Positions 10,948 through 21,208 of a stretch of 39,644 nucleotides of DNA are shown piece by piece. The notes under the pieces were generated by a model. It ran no database searches. It had not been told where the DNA came from and saw only the letters and a program-made list of their open reading frames with translations. How positions within the stretch are numbered: the stretch's first letter is position 1; each line of letters begins with the position of its first letter. The stretch comes from Butyriboletus loyo (lineage: Eukaryota > Basidiomycota > Agaricomycetes > Boletales > Boletaceae), in assembly GCA_038093515.1 (NCBI GenBank), contig JBBPSI010000225.1:1-39644 (forward strand). The letters are read 5' to 3'. The translations under genes and the position numbers were made by a program.

Positions 10948-11469
10948 TGACTAATGTAGCTTCATAGCCTCCTTTTTTACAGTGTGCTCCGTCGCCCCCT
11001 TGGCAGAGCTTGTGCCGTTGCTGCTACTCCATAAAAGTATGACTTTCTCACCCTAACTACGGTGTTGAGATTTATTCCTTGAACATCGCTTCTGCCGGAT
11101 CACCGACTGTCGGGAGTGTTCATTCCCGACAGTGTGTCGTTGCCAAGCAGCATGACGGCGAAACTGCAGCTTGATAGCCCGGGATACTGTGACAGTCGAT
11201 TTAGGGTACGGTGAGACACATACTACGAGATTACGGCCGTGAACTTCGCCTCTCGCACAGCTACAGCGCGCACTAGCATAGTCGATCCACGTAGGCTTGG
11301 GGGGTGTTATTTCCAAATACGGATGTACAAGAGGGTTGCATTGCGCGCTGGGATTGAACCAAAGTTCACACAGTGTCGTTGGTGCCACCAGCGCGCAATT
11401 GTTGGGTTCGCAAAACTCGTGTTCGTGAAAATCCGACCTTGGACCTCGTCGCGTCGAGATTGCAGAACA
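10948..11469. other. Intergenic between RBM8A and HP1 gene
   Basis: 522 bp holding the RBM8A 3' region and the HP1 promoter. The HP1 frame is open upstream of the chosen ATG back to 11239, and an antisense ORF covers 11053-11520. Neither shows family similarity, so both are treated as chance ORFs. Confidence 0.5.
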
Positions 11470-12583
11470 ATGCCCCGCGCCGCTGAAGCGATTTCCGAAA
11501 GTGAATCCGAGCGAGTTCACAGTGGGTCGACGAAGAAAACATACGCTTCAAAGAAACGACGCGCGGCGTCCGCCTCTGAATCGGACGTGGAAGAGGTGGC
11601 AAAGGAGGCAAACGAGGAGCCAGAAGAAACTGCCGCAGAGGGCGAGGTTGAGGAAGAGGAGGAGGAGGAGGAGTACGAGATTGAAAATATTGTCGATGCG
11701 AAGAAAGGACAGTTCCCCGGGGTGCGTTCCTTAGTTGTTCGTCGTTCCGCCATGATCACAGACCGTTGGCGTGTCTCCCGCGACAAAGGGTCGGATGGGG
11801 TATTTCGTCAAGTGGAAAAATTATGGACATGAGCATGACAGCTGGGTAGACGAGAGAGATGCGGGGTGTGTGGTCATGACTTTGTCTTTCCAACTGCCAC
11901 CTCACTGATTCCTTCTCAGAAATGCAAAGGAGCTCATCGATCGGTTCTGGTCAGAGAAGAAAAAGAGCAAAGTTGGTCCTCGCAAGTCAGAGCCTGTCAA
12001 GTCAAAGCCTAAATCTACTATCCCCCCTCGCAAGTCGCTTGCTGACATGGAGTCATCTGTCGAACTAGAGAGTTTTGTAAAGAAGCGTGGCAGATTCAAG
12101 AAGGACGAGGTACCGTTGGACAATCTGGAGGCTCGAGAGGAAGACGAGGGTGAGCAGAGGGCAAGGAAAAAGCCTCGGAAAAGCAATGGCCTTTCCCGGC
12201 AGGACAATAAACGAGAGTCAGACGACGAGGAGATGCTTGGTGACATGAAGAAGCACACGAAGGTCCCGTCATGGGAAGAGCTCATCGAGTCGGTTGACAC
12301 GGTTGAACGCGAAGATGATGGCGAGCTCTACGTATTTTTCACTTTGTGAGCTATTTGTCCCTCATCCTGTTTGTTTTGTTTGTGCTCATAGCTGTCCTAG
12401 GAAGCAGGCCAAGAAGCGCGTGCGGGAGAACTCTCGCATCTGCGCTGAAAAGTTCCCTCAGAAGGTTCGTGCTCGCTTGGGAGTACTCAGCTGACACTGA
12501 TTGTCCTTCTGGTTCAGCTTATCATGTTTTACGAATCGAATCTGCGGTGGAAAAGGGAGGACGATTTGGCCGATGCTGAGTAA
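11470..12583 (+). CDS. Heterochromatin protein 1-type chromodomain/chromoshadow protein
   Basis: HP1 proteins read histone H3 methylated on Lys9 through the chromodomain and dimerise through the chromoshadow domain to build silent chromatin. Exons: 11470-11721, 11789-11865, 11920-12345, 12401-12464, 12518-12583; 294 aa. An acidic stretch ends in EEEEEEEEYEIENIVDAKKG; the chromodomain is about 68-125 and keeps all three cage aromatics as I align them: Tyr69, Trp93 and Tyr96 (in FVKWKNYGHEHDSW). A basic, disordered hinge follows. The chromoshadow domain is about 225-289: VPSWEELIESVDTVER, FPQKLIMFYESNLRWK, with the C-terminal Trp that contacts PxVxL peptides. The exon 4 acceptor has two in-frame options, 12390 and 12399-12400; I chose the second because it gives a gap-free match to animal chromoshadow domains. 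This is the expected Swi6/HP1 orthologue. Confidence 0.93.
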
Positions 12584-14669
12584 TTCCAGACATGTTCCCC
12601 ATCGCCTGAATCCTCCGTTGCTAGTGTTTGGAGCGCTATTCTTACAGTTGATTTGTATCACTTTGAATTCTATGCTATCATTGATTGATCTGGTCCAAGC
12701 GAGCGGATTTAATTTCCAAGAATGTGAGTCGAAAAGGGGCCAGGGCTCGTCTCCATGACGTTGACAGATCAATTGTTCAATGATTAGCCCCAGACTCAAG
12801 TTGTGGAGACATGTTTGTAATGTCATCGCTTGCAGTTACCGCAAGCCCATTGAGAAGGAAAATCTGCTCGTCTTTCCTAGTCCCGAGTTTGCTCACTGAG
12901 GGACCTTGCAGAGTCTGGTGGCCAGCTATTAGCCCGAATGCTTTTGGTTCCCGAAAAAGGGCGCCTCGATGGGAGGACCTCGGTCACCTATTGCTCAATT
13001 GGGTGCACCATGAAGCGGCCATTCCCGAAGTCGTCGATGATGACAAATGAATGAGCTGGCTGTTTCCAACAGTGAATCCAACATTTTCATGTACATGTTT
13101 CCTTTGGAATTTTGATGGAAACGAATGGTGAGAGACGCCCCGGATGTGCGTGACCCTATCCATCAGGGTCAATTTATTGGGTCCGAGTTGCAACAGGATA
13201 TAACACTCCTCCTTGTAGTAAGCGTACGCGATGTATGTACCCCGAGTCACATACATTCCGTTGGGACACGGCTGAGGGTTAGAAGACGCAGTGACCAAAG
13301 CGCCACACGGAGGCAATCTGGTACCTCTGCATGCCCTAACAATCTTACACGGATGGACCCACCGGCTGTGTGTTGCGCGTCCTGTCGCGATCAAAGTATA
13401 TACAATAGAGAAGTAAGTGCCGATCAGACGATCTGAGACACTTGCGGTAGCAGCAGGGTGCAGGGCTCGTAGGCGACACCTTTGTTTAGGCGCAGAGCCT
13501 TTCTAGCTGCGATTGTCATGTGTATGTCATGTGAGAGTCGGCGCAGTCGCGAGCCTGGTCCACGTGGGAAGGCGGCGACCCACCCAGATCGGCGCCTCAT
13601 CTGGTGGAGGCCCGCACCGTGAGCGAGTGCAGGGTCCAACAATAGTTCCTGTTCCCTAACTGTCCAACGTCGATAGCATGAAAGCCACGCAGAAACCACG
13701 AGAGCCTTGCATGGAAACTCACCCTGCAAGACCCTGAGGAGACTCTAGACTGCACCCATCTCTATTCACCCCTAGTTCTCAGGATTTCACGTCTGCCGCG
13801 TCAGGGCATCTCGACTGATTCTATGCGACGGGGGAGGGACATGCTTGTGGTTGTTGCATGACCATATCCACATCCAATGTCAACCAACATAGCAAATAGA
13901 CCCTTCATGATGTCCCCATCGCGGATCTCTGCCACCCTCCACTGCCTCCTCTGGCACACCCTTGCTGATGCTTCCAACACTTCCCCCTGGCTCCGCCCGA
14001 TGACGATCGGCGGAATAAAGCCTTACTCCTTTCCTCTAGCACCCGCGCGGCACAAGCAGAATGGATCTTCCGGCTCAGCCTCCAACTCAGGTTCGACACA
14101 GGTCCCTTTTGTGCACTGCCATTCGCCATCGCGCTTTATTCGGCTTTGTTGCCATTGCCATTGGAAGAGCGTGCAAGAGATGCTGCAGCCACGCTGCTTT
14201 GATACACTTGCGGTATCCTATGGAGGTGAGGTACTCTCTGGATGTCGTAGTGTGCCAGCGGTTGTGGTGGCATCTGACCAGCGTTCTGAGTGACGACAAT
14301 TGTAGTTGTTGGGCATGTTTACGGTGATGTATGTTGAAAAAGAAGAGGGTTCTGATAGGAAAAGTAGTGGTCAGATGGAGGAGGACATACAGACTGTGAT
14401 CGGCCGAGCAAGAACTTGAAGTTGGTGTGTCTAACTCTTGTTCGGTTGTGTTGATCTTCTTGATCGCTTGTGCCTTGCAAACACAGCCACGGAGCGACTA
14501 TAAGCGAGAAATAGGGGCTATTTTTTACCCCCCGCTCATCGTCATAATATTACATAATCCTCGAAACCGCTTAAAGAGGAAACCCACTCTAGCCATCGAA
14601 CTCTTGCACCTGCACGATCATCTCGTCGTCGTCGAGGACTGCGGACGCTGTCGGTTTCGCTGGGCCATT
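12584..14669. other. Long intergenic region, possible decayed minus-strand coding
   Basis: About 2.1 kb without a supported gene. Minus-strand open stretches at 13424-13729 and about 14020-13820 (GEVLEASARVCQRRQWRVAE then GLFAMLVDIGCGYGHA), and at about 14310-14130 (QMPPQPLAHYDIQRVPHLHR), look partly protein-like but are broken by stops and do not splice into one chain. An opposing plus-strand ORF (13877-14293) covers the same DNA. It may be a decaying gene; I could not name a family. The right end should hold the promoter of the gene starting at 14670. Confidence 0.35.
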
Positions 14670-16866
14670 ATGCTTGGTCGACAGTCTGTCAGGGTGACTT
14701 ATGCTCACAAAAGGAGACGTGTCCAGAATGCAAGCAAGAAGTCGTTGTCATCCCCATTGGAGGTCCTTCCACCGGAAATAGACGATCTCACGCGCTCCCA
14801 GATGGCCCGTCGCATGCTCAAACGATCCCGCCGTGTTTCCCTCGCCGACCAGTTGGAAGACAAGAACGTCGAACATATCAGAGAGCGCCTCGCGAAGAGG
14901 ATAAGGCGCACCCAAGAGCGCGTCTCGAATGTCGAGCCCGCTGGGCTACCCTTCGGCTTACCCCCACAGGATGATATCACATTCAAAACACCGTTCCCGT
15001 CTTCGCAATCGGTACACGAGTCGACCGTCGTAAAACCACTGGTGCCAGAGCAATTGTCGCCAGTTCCTATTACCAAACGTGTCATGCCTCGTACCAGTTC
15101 CAGGAATCTCAAAGAAAATGGCGTGAATCCCCAAATTCTGGCATCGCCGTTTAGTAGCCGTCCGGGTTCGGCTGCCACGTCTCCAAAACATGGAGGGAGA
15201 GGACGATCCTCTCGTCGAGTTTCGCGTAGCTCCCTTCATGCAAAATCACGTACCCTTTCGGGGACCTTCAAAGAAAACACTGGACGCGTTTCGCGAAAAG
15301 GTTCCACCGTGTCGCTCAAGGATACAAATACTAGGCATATCAAACACCAACGTTATCCCTCGAGTCCTTCGACCTCGTATATGCGCTCTCAATTTACCCC
15401 GGAAGACTGGATTGCACCTCCCAAGGCACTTTCCCACACTTTTTATGATTACGATGAAATTCCGTCGCCTGGTGGATCTGTTCATAGCAATGCCTCATTT
15501 TACGCCGATCGACCTCAATGTTTCTCGACTCCAGCAAAATCCCGAGGTCGAAAATGGCCTGACCTGCATGGGCGCCAGACCAGAACCGACAACCTCCGTT
15601 CTGTTTCTCTGCGCAAGGATTCTACTGAGGCTGACGATCTTGATATCGAGATGATGGACGGTACAGTATCTCCACGACGTCAGACCATCCATTTATCCGT
15701 GAACAGTATCTTTTCATCTTCTGACGAGTTCACAATCGGGTTACTTCCTGCCATGAGCAATTGTGGAATGGTTGTTGGGGGGAACTATGCCACCGGGTGG
15801 GACGAAGCGCCAGCTCGCGTTCCTCGTCAAGTTCCTGCTCATCGTGAAGCGGTTGAGAGGTCAAACGCGGGTCACACCCTGGCTGGATCATTCGTCGCAG
15901 AGTATGACATCCCCCTTTCTGACTTGCCCTACTCCCCTGCGTCGACTGCGGCCACCAAAACAGTTGGTCCGGAGGGCGTACCTAAGTCATCGTCTGGGAA
16001 ACAACTGTTCGGCTTGCCTGTAACCAGTCCTGCGCATGGAAAATGCCTTATTATTCGTACGTATAGCAACCCTGGTACGCTAACTCCACCATCCTCGCCG
16101 CCCAAGACAACTACTTCTTGTCCTCCTTCAAGCCCTGCATCGGACTTGGCGCTGGAATTCCGATCAATGGACATCCGTGGTATGTCTCCTAAGCAATACG
16201 TCCGTTTGATTGTCCCAGGCTACTTTTATATATCATCTTTTGGCCTTGCATCGTCAAACGCCCACGTTTCCCTAGTCGCCGCGCCACTGAACAGATTGTC
16301 CCTTATTAACTGTATCCGAAGCAGGTGATTTGGACACGCACTCGGATGGAGAAAGACATCGTCCGCCTACCTCTATCCTGCTTCAAACGTGCTCGCATTC
16401 TCTGCAGGACGCCCTCGCTGAGCCCACCACAAAGAAGTCTGTCAAACGAAGGCCTACTCGGAACCGCGCAGGCACTATTCGTGCATCCGATTTTACCAAA
16501 CCTGCCGTTTCCTCGTCCAGCGTTGCCCCCAGACAGACCGTTTCTTTCCTACCCAACGTGCGACGCACCCGCTCTGGAACTGTTGTTGGCCCGGACTCGA
16601 AACTTGCGACCAAAGGTACAGGGTTAGCCAGTCGGGCTGCCAGATGTGCACCCGCCACTGGACTTGCGGCTGTCCAATCCGCATCTGGTTCCGAGTCGGA
16701 TGACGAGTTGTTGTTGAAAGGTGCCTGGATCGAGGACCTGGAGTACCTCGGTCTTGCGGTGCCTCAGTCCAGGAAAGATGCCGAAGTTGACGAGATGAAT
16801 TTGGGTGGCTTGTGGCACGGTTTGGAGTTTGGTCCTCCGCGTCGACTAGGCTTGAGGAGGCGGTAA
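14670..16866 (+). CDS. Large basic, disordered nuclear-type protein with two KEN boxes
   Basis: Not recognised. Two exons, 14670-16179 and 16325-16866, give 683 aa; the 145-bp intron is GT-AG and joins phase 1 to phase 1. The frame is open further upstream to 14427, but the added residues look like leader sequence (hydrophobic, no low-complexity continuity), so I start at ATG 14670. The protein opens with VRVTYAHKRRRV and a basic, helical stretch (about 39-85, rich in Arg), then is Ser/Pro/Arg-rich and low in order throughout. KEN tripeptides occur at about 148-150 (NLKENG) and 201-203 (FKENTG), the recognition signal of the anaphase-promoting complex in many cell-cycle proteins. Many SP/TP sites (TPPSSPP, TVSPRR) suggest proline-directed phosphorylation. 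The C-terminus has a short ordered-looking motif, EDLEYLGLAVP...GGLWHGLEFGPP. A chromosome-cycle role is inference only. Confidence 0.8.
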
Positions 16867-17566
16867 GTCGGCGAGGACGACCGTGTATCATTATTTCTCT
16901 CTTTTTCTTTTCTTTTCTGGCATCCGTTGTATCTGCACTGACTGGTTCTCCAATGCTGTTTTCGAAACATGGTTATCGTTTTCTTGGCGCATGGACAATA
17001 CTTGCTGTATTTCATACTTGTTCGTCTCTTTTTCTTCTTGCTGTCTCGCATGGCGTTTCAAAGCGCACGGAAAGGACGGATCGCTCTTTCGTTTTCACTG
17101 TAGCAGTAGTGCCTCCATTGCATTCGTCCCGTTGGTGTTCAGAGACTGCCCTGTATGCGTTTATAGGTTCACTTTGGAAACGGTGTCATTGCTGTCGATG
17201 TTGTTATGGCATACAATGATCCCCGCACGTAGATCTTCTGATCGTTTATGGTACATGGTAACAGTAAAATAACCAAGAAGAGAGGTAACACAGAAAACGC
17301 GTATTCAGGTATCGGAGCGACGGAATACAAAAAGAGAGCGAAAAAGCAACAACATACATGTACATGTCATACGCATCTGACTGTTCGACCGTGATGAACA
17401 GAGCAATGTGCAACATAGACATGGGACATAGACAATATAGATCCAGGCGTCTGCGCGAAATTGGAGAATCATGAACGAAACCTCGATCGGATTCGTCGTG
17501 CGTTCGTGGCGTGTGTCGTGTGCGTTTCGCGACAGCGAACGAAATGGTAACCGACAGCGATGACGC
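16867..17566. other. Convergent intergenic region
   Basis: 700 bp between two stop codons facing each other, presumably both 3' untranslated regions. It contains a T-rich run (16894-16918) and an A/G-rich stretch (17325-17350), but no gene. Confidence 0.6.
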
Positions 17567-19870
17567 TCAGGTGCGTCCACGCACGACAAGCCCACCGTCC
17601 CAAACACCGACATTCCAACCCTCCCTCACGAGCGCATTCCGAACGGCAGATTTCAACACGCCAACGCCATTGACAGAGTGTATCCCTCGACCGGTGATAA
17701 TTCTCAGCGGGTTCGCTAAACGCGGTGTCCCCCAAAAACAGCGGACGGATCGGAATTGGAATTGGAATTGGAAAGGGATGCTTGGGACATGTAGACGTAG
17801 GGGGGGACTTACCGGGGGAACACGGCTCGCATTCGAGGATCTCTTTGGCGATGACGACCGCTTCGGCGATGGAGGTACCGTGGAGATCGATGGTGTGGTG
17901 GTCTGCGATTGCGGAACTGCGTCGCGTCAGCGGGGAAGAAGGCGCGCGTGGGGTATCGACCACGCGAGTCGCATTGCAGACAAAAGGGTCCCCGGTAGAG
18001 TGGCACGTACCGTTTCGACTCAACCATGATTCGCGCTTCGTTGAGTGCCTCGCGTCGTGCCAACTCTTGGAACTCGCGTGCCTGTTGATCAACGCAAGAA
18101 GGGTGGGGGGGTGAGGTCAGCAAACCATCATCAGGACAAAGAGAGAGGGAGGGGGAGGCGTTGACGGGACCGGAACCCGGACCGCACGTACCCGTTCCGC
18201 GTAATACAGCGCGGCTTCCCCACCTCGTGTTTTCGCATTTCCCTTGTTCCATGCCTTGGACGCTTCCCTCAGCATTTCGTCTCGCTTTCTCAAACTCGCC
18301 GCCATGCGCTGTCTCAAATCGGGTCGTGTCAGCTCGCCCACGTCGCCCTTGCTGCCCTGGGCTATCCCGTTGCCCGTTCCTCCGACCTTGCCTGACCCCG
18401 CCGAACGTCGGTTCTGGTTGGTACTGTCGTACGCGGGTATGTGGAGTGCGAGTGGGTGTGGGCCTTTGGGTGGCTTATGGGGCACCGTTTGCCACTGGAA
18501 TGGGTGCGGTATGGTCGTGGTCGGAGACGTCCCCGGGGAAGAGATACTCTTCCGCTTCGATGTTGGCGGGGGCTGGACCGGCGGTGGACCACTCGGGAGT
18601 TGACGCGTTGCCCCACTTGTACTACCACTTCGATCACGACTCGTAGATAGCGGTGGAGGCGGCGACGTTGTCGTCGGAGAGGCCCATGCGGAGGAGGGGC
18701 TCGGTGAGAGGGGGGATCGCGGGATGTGGTACACGCCCATGGCGAGGGTCCCGGAATCGAAGTCAAGATCGAGGTCGAGGAGGAGCCATACGATGTCTAT
18801 CGCATCGTCTCCGCACCCACGTGTGGCACGGAGGGCAAGCTGGGCGTCGGCATAGAGGGACGAACGCTGTTCGGCGTCGAGGGAAGCGTACATGGGAGAA
18901 TCGTGGAGGACTTCGAGGATAGTGAAAAGGGACGCGGTGGTGTTAGTATCAGATGGCGATTTGTTCTGGGTGACCACAATAGATGAGAGCGCGGCGCGGA
19001 GGGCCTTTGCGGGCGACGCGTAGATTGGCGAGTGGAAGTGGGACAAGAAGAAGGACACGGGTTGGAGGAGGAGTGTCGCGAGATGTTCAGAGAGGGAGGA
19101 GAGCTGCGTCCATGGGTCGGGCGCCGGTGGCCCGGCAGGTGTGGGGGATGGAAGATGATGTCTTTGACGGATGTCGACGAGGGGGATGGTCTTTCCACGG
19201 ACGTTCTTCTTCTTTGCGGCCTTTCCGTTAACGGGGGTGAATTTCTTTTTTGATTCAACACGTTTCCAGAGGCCGTCGTCGAGGGTATACGGGGACCGGG
19301 GGTCGTCGTCGAGAGCATCCAAGCCTCGTTCTTCGAGTTCGCGTATGAACTCGTTGGTCAATAATATTTCTACGACAGACTCCATGTCCACGTGGCCCTC
19401 GTGGCGGGTGCCCGCTTCGCTAAGCGCACGTTTGAGCCACGATGGTGGTATGTGTGGCAATGCGGCCTGCAAGAATCCAAGGGGCGAACTGAACGATTGT
19501 TGCGACATGGCGGAGGAATCGGAAACAGTCGAGCATTCGGTTGTTTCGCCACAGAAATCGGGGCAGCTGTTGGATTCGTCTGAGGTTTGGCAGAGGGGGG
19601 AGAGGTGGGCCGAGTCGAGTGCGTTGACGAGTTCATGCTCGTGCTGTTCTGTGGCTTGGCTTGCGAGCTCCTTGAGGGTGACGCGGAGTGCGTGGAGCTG
19701 GTCGGATGATGGCGGGGACTTACTCAGGTCCAAGTCTGCGATAAAAGCAGCGAGAAGCGACGTGTCCAAGGGTGGACAGAATTCTGCCTGCAAATACGAT
19801 AAGCGACACATTCGACCGTATTTTACTTACTTGCCTGCAGGGTATCGTATAACGAATGCATCTGTTTCAT
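17567..19870 (-). CDS. CUE-like/DUF1771/Smr domain protein, Cue2-like no-go decay nuclease
   Basis: Yeast Cue2, with related CUE-Smr domain layout, cleaves mRNA at collided ribosomes in no-go decay; the ubiquitin-binding CUE part docks it and the Smr domain cuts. Exons in coding order: 19870-19831, 19783-18192, 18081-18011, 17916-17813, 17715-17567; 651 aa. A CUE-like helical segment lies at about 114-162 (LGFLQAALPHIPPSWLKRAL, then MESVVEILLTNEFI). DUF1771 is about 500-568 (RDEMLREASKAWNKGNAKTR). The Smr domain, about 572-650, has both signatures: DLHG at 578-581 with the following EA, and TGRGIHS at 610-616, ending WDGGLVVRGRT. Intron 1 sits on a GGCA repeat and can be read as GT-AG (19830-19784) or, shifted 4 bp, as GC-AG (19834-19788), changing one residue (Lys or Glu). 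Substrate and activity are inferred from the family. Confidence 0.9.
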
Positions 19871-20065
19871 CGTAAATGATGAGGAGAGCCTCGTGCGTTT
19901 GCCAGGGGCAGGATTCGATCGCACGCACAGGATCTGGTCATGTGACCTTTTATATGTACGCTTATGCCCTTTTGTTGTCTCCTCCTTCTAGTGCGTATTC
20001 AAGGTCGTCTCGTTACTCAATCGTCTTGTTACGTGCCCCTTAAATACTCGTCCCCAACATCAACC
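19871..20065. promoter_or_regulatory. Bidirectional promoter, Cue2-like gene and DUF2015-like gene
   Basis: Only 195 bp separate the two divergent start codons, so both genes must share this region. It holds GGTCATGTGACC at 19936-19947, two 5-bp arms inverted around TG, next to a TATA-like TTTTATATG (19948-19956). The dyad resembles bHLH-type sites of the GTCANGTGAC form; the binding factor is unknown. Confidence 0.6.
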
Positions 20066-20611
20066 ATGTTCTTCTACATATCCCTCCTCGCCTCCCTCGC
20101 ATTACTGGTAATGCGTAAGTATCACTCACTTGCCCTCCGCAGTATTCTGATCTTCTCATATGCCCACCAGTGGGATACCGCTACCGTGCCGCCGTCCTAC
20201 CCCATGTACCCATGACGGTCAGGTCCTTGCTTGGCCTCAACCAGTACACCCCTCTGTCCACATTCTCCGATCAGGCCGAAGCTGGTTTGACATCGGTCAT
20301 GTTCGACACCGAGGCCAACATCAACGACGGCGACTCGCGAGCTGGTCTTGACGAGCGGGGTACACAAGAGGTGTTGGAGATCATGCGGCGGAAGCGCGTC
20401 AAGTACGTTCCCAGTCGCGCGGCGTGTATGGCGTGCTGATGCGATCGGCGTCTATTAGCTTTGATCAAGCAAGGTTGATCCGCCACAACCAGATTCTTGC
20501 CCGCAACGGTATCGATCCTTCTGGTACGTGACATTTACACATCACACTCTGTATGTCTAACAGATAATGCAAGGGATGCCATTGGACTCCAAGGCCGTGA
20601 CACGGCTGTGA
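20066..20611 (+). CDS. Small membrane protein, DUF2015-like
   Basis: Exons 20066-20114, 20171-20402, 20459-20523, 20574-20611 give 127 aa. An N-terminal hydrophobic segment (MFFYISLLASLALLVM, residues 1-16) is a signal anchor or signal peptide. The body has the pattern I associate with the fungal family DUF2015: FDTEANINDGDSRAGLDE, then EIMRRKRVNFDQARLIRHNQ and NGIDPSGMPLDSKAVTRL at the end. The family name is from memory and no biochemical role is known to me. The last intron (20524-20573) uses an AAG acceptor, chosen because it alone yields the GMPLDSK ending. It is transcribed divergently from the Cue2-like gene. Confidence 0.75.
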
Positions 20612-21208
20612 ATAATGATCTTTTTCTTCCCTTGCTGGTTTTTGTGACTTGACAGGCTCCTTTGTGTCTGCTTGCAATGCTATCTTACTCACGCTCCTTT
20701 CGCTTTCGCACCTCTGACTTTATTTCAACCGAACCTGACCCATGTCGTATCATACAACTTGTTTTCCCGATCTTTGGATGCGGACTGATTCAACTCGCCA
20801 TGTTTTTCTATCCATTCCTATGTATCAAAGAGGAACGATACCGTTCCTTCTTGCACTCTAATATATATTGTGATCGCACTGTAGGGGTCAGTGCCACCCG
20901 ATATTTGATCCGTCGATTCCCTATCTCGAGCCTCTGTGAATAACCCTGCGGTTGTTCACGGGTTAGCCTCGCTGGTGCTTCATACGTGGACTCTAAGGTG
21001 CAAATGGTCTAGGCTAGACGAGTTTCCCAACATTTGAGCGTTCGAGTCAGACCCATACAGCAGGGCTTTACATTTCACTCTCGGTTGAAAGACTACAAAC
21101 AATAATTGGTCGGATAGATACAACATTTGTTTAATCAGAAAGTCGGGGTCGCGTAGTCGGCCAAATCAAAAGGGTGACCCAATGAAATAAGGACATCTCT
21201 TCTCGATC
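20612..21208. other. Intergenic region
   Basis: 597 bp between two plus-strand genes. A 93-aa plus ORF (20662-20943) has no family similarity and lies where the 3' untranslated region of the upstream gene should be. Nothing else seen. Confidence 0.6.

Noticed and set aside
11239..11469. Upstream in-frame extension of HP1
   Set aside because: Residue composition unlike the acidic HP1 N-terminus; the ATG at 11470 starts directly before the expected MPRAAEA-type acidic region.
11053..11520. 155-aa minus ORF over the HP1 leader
   Set aside because: No recognisable family, lies antisense to the HP1 promoter and first exon, and has no supporting splice structure.
13877..14293. 138-aa plus ORF
   Set aside because: The opposite strand has equally protein-like stretches, neither matches a family, and composition (His, Cys, Ser-rich) looks like antisense reading.
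14427..14669. N-terminal 81-residue extension of the KEN-box protein
   Set aside because: Hydrophobic leader-like sequence discontinuous with the basic disordered protein; probably 5' untranslated.
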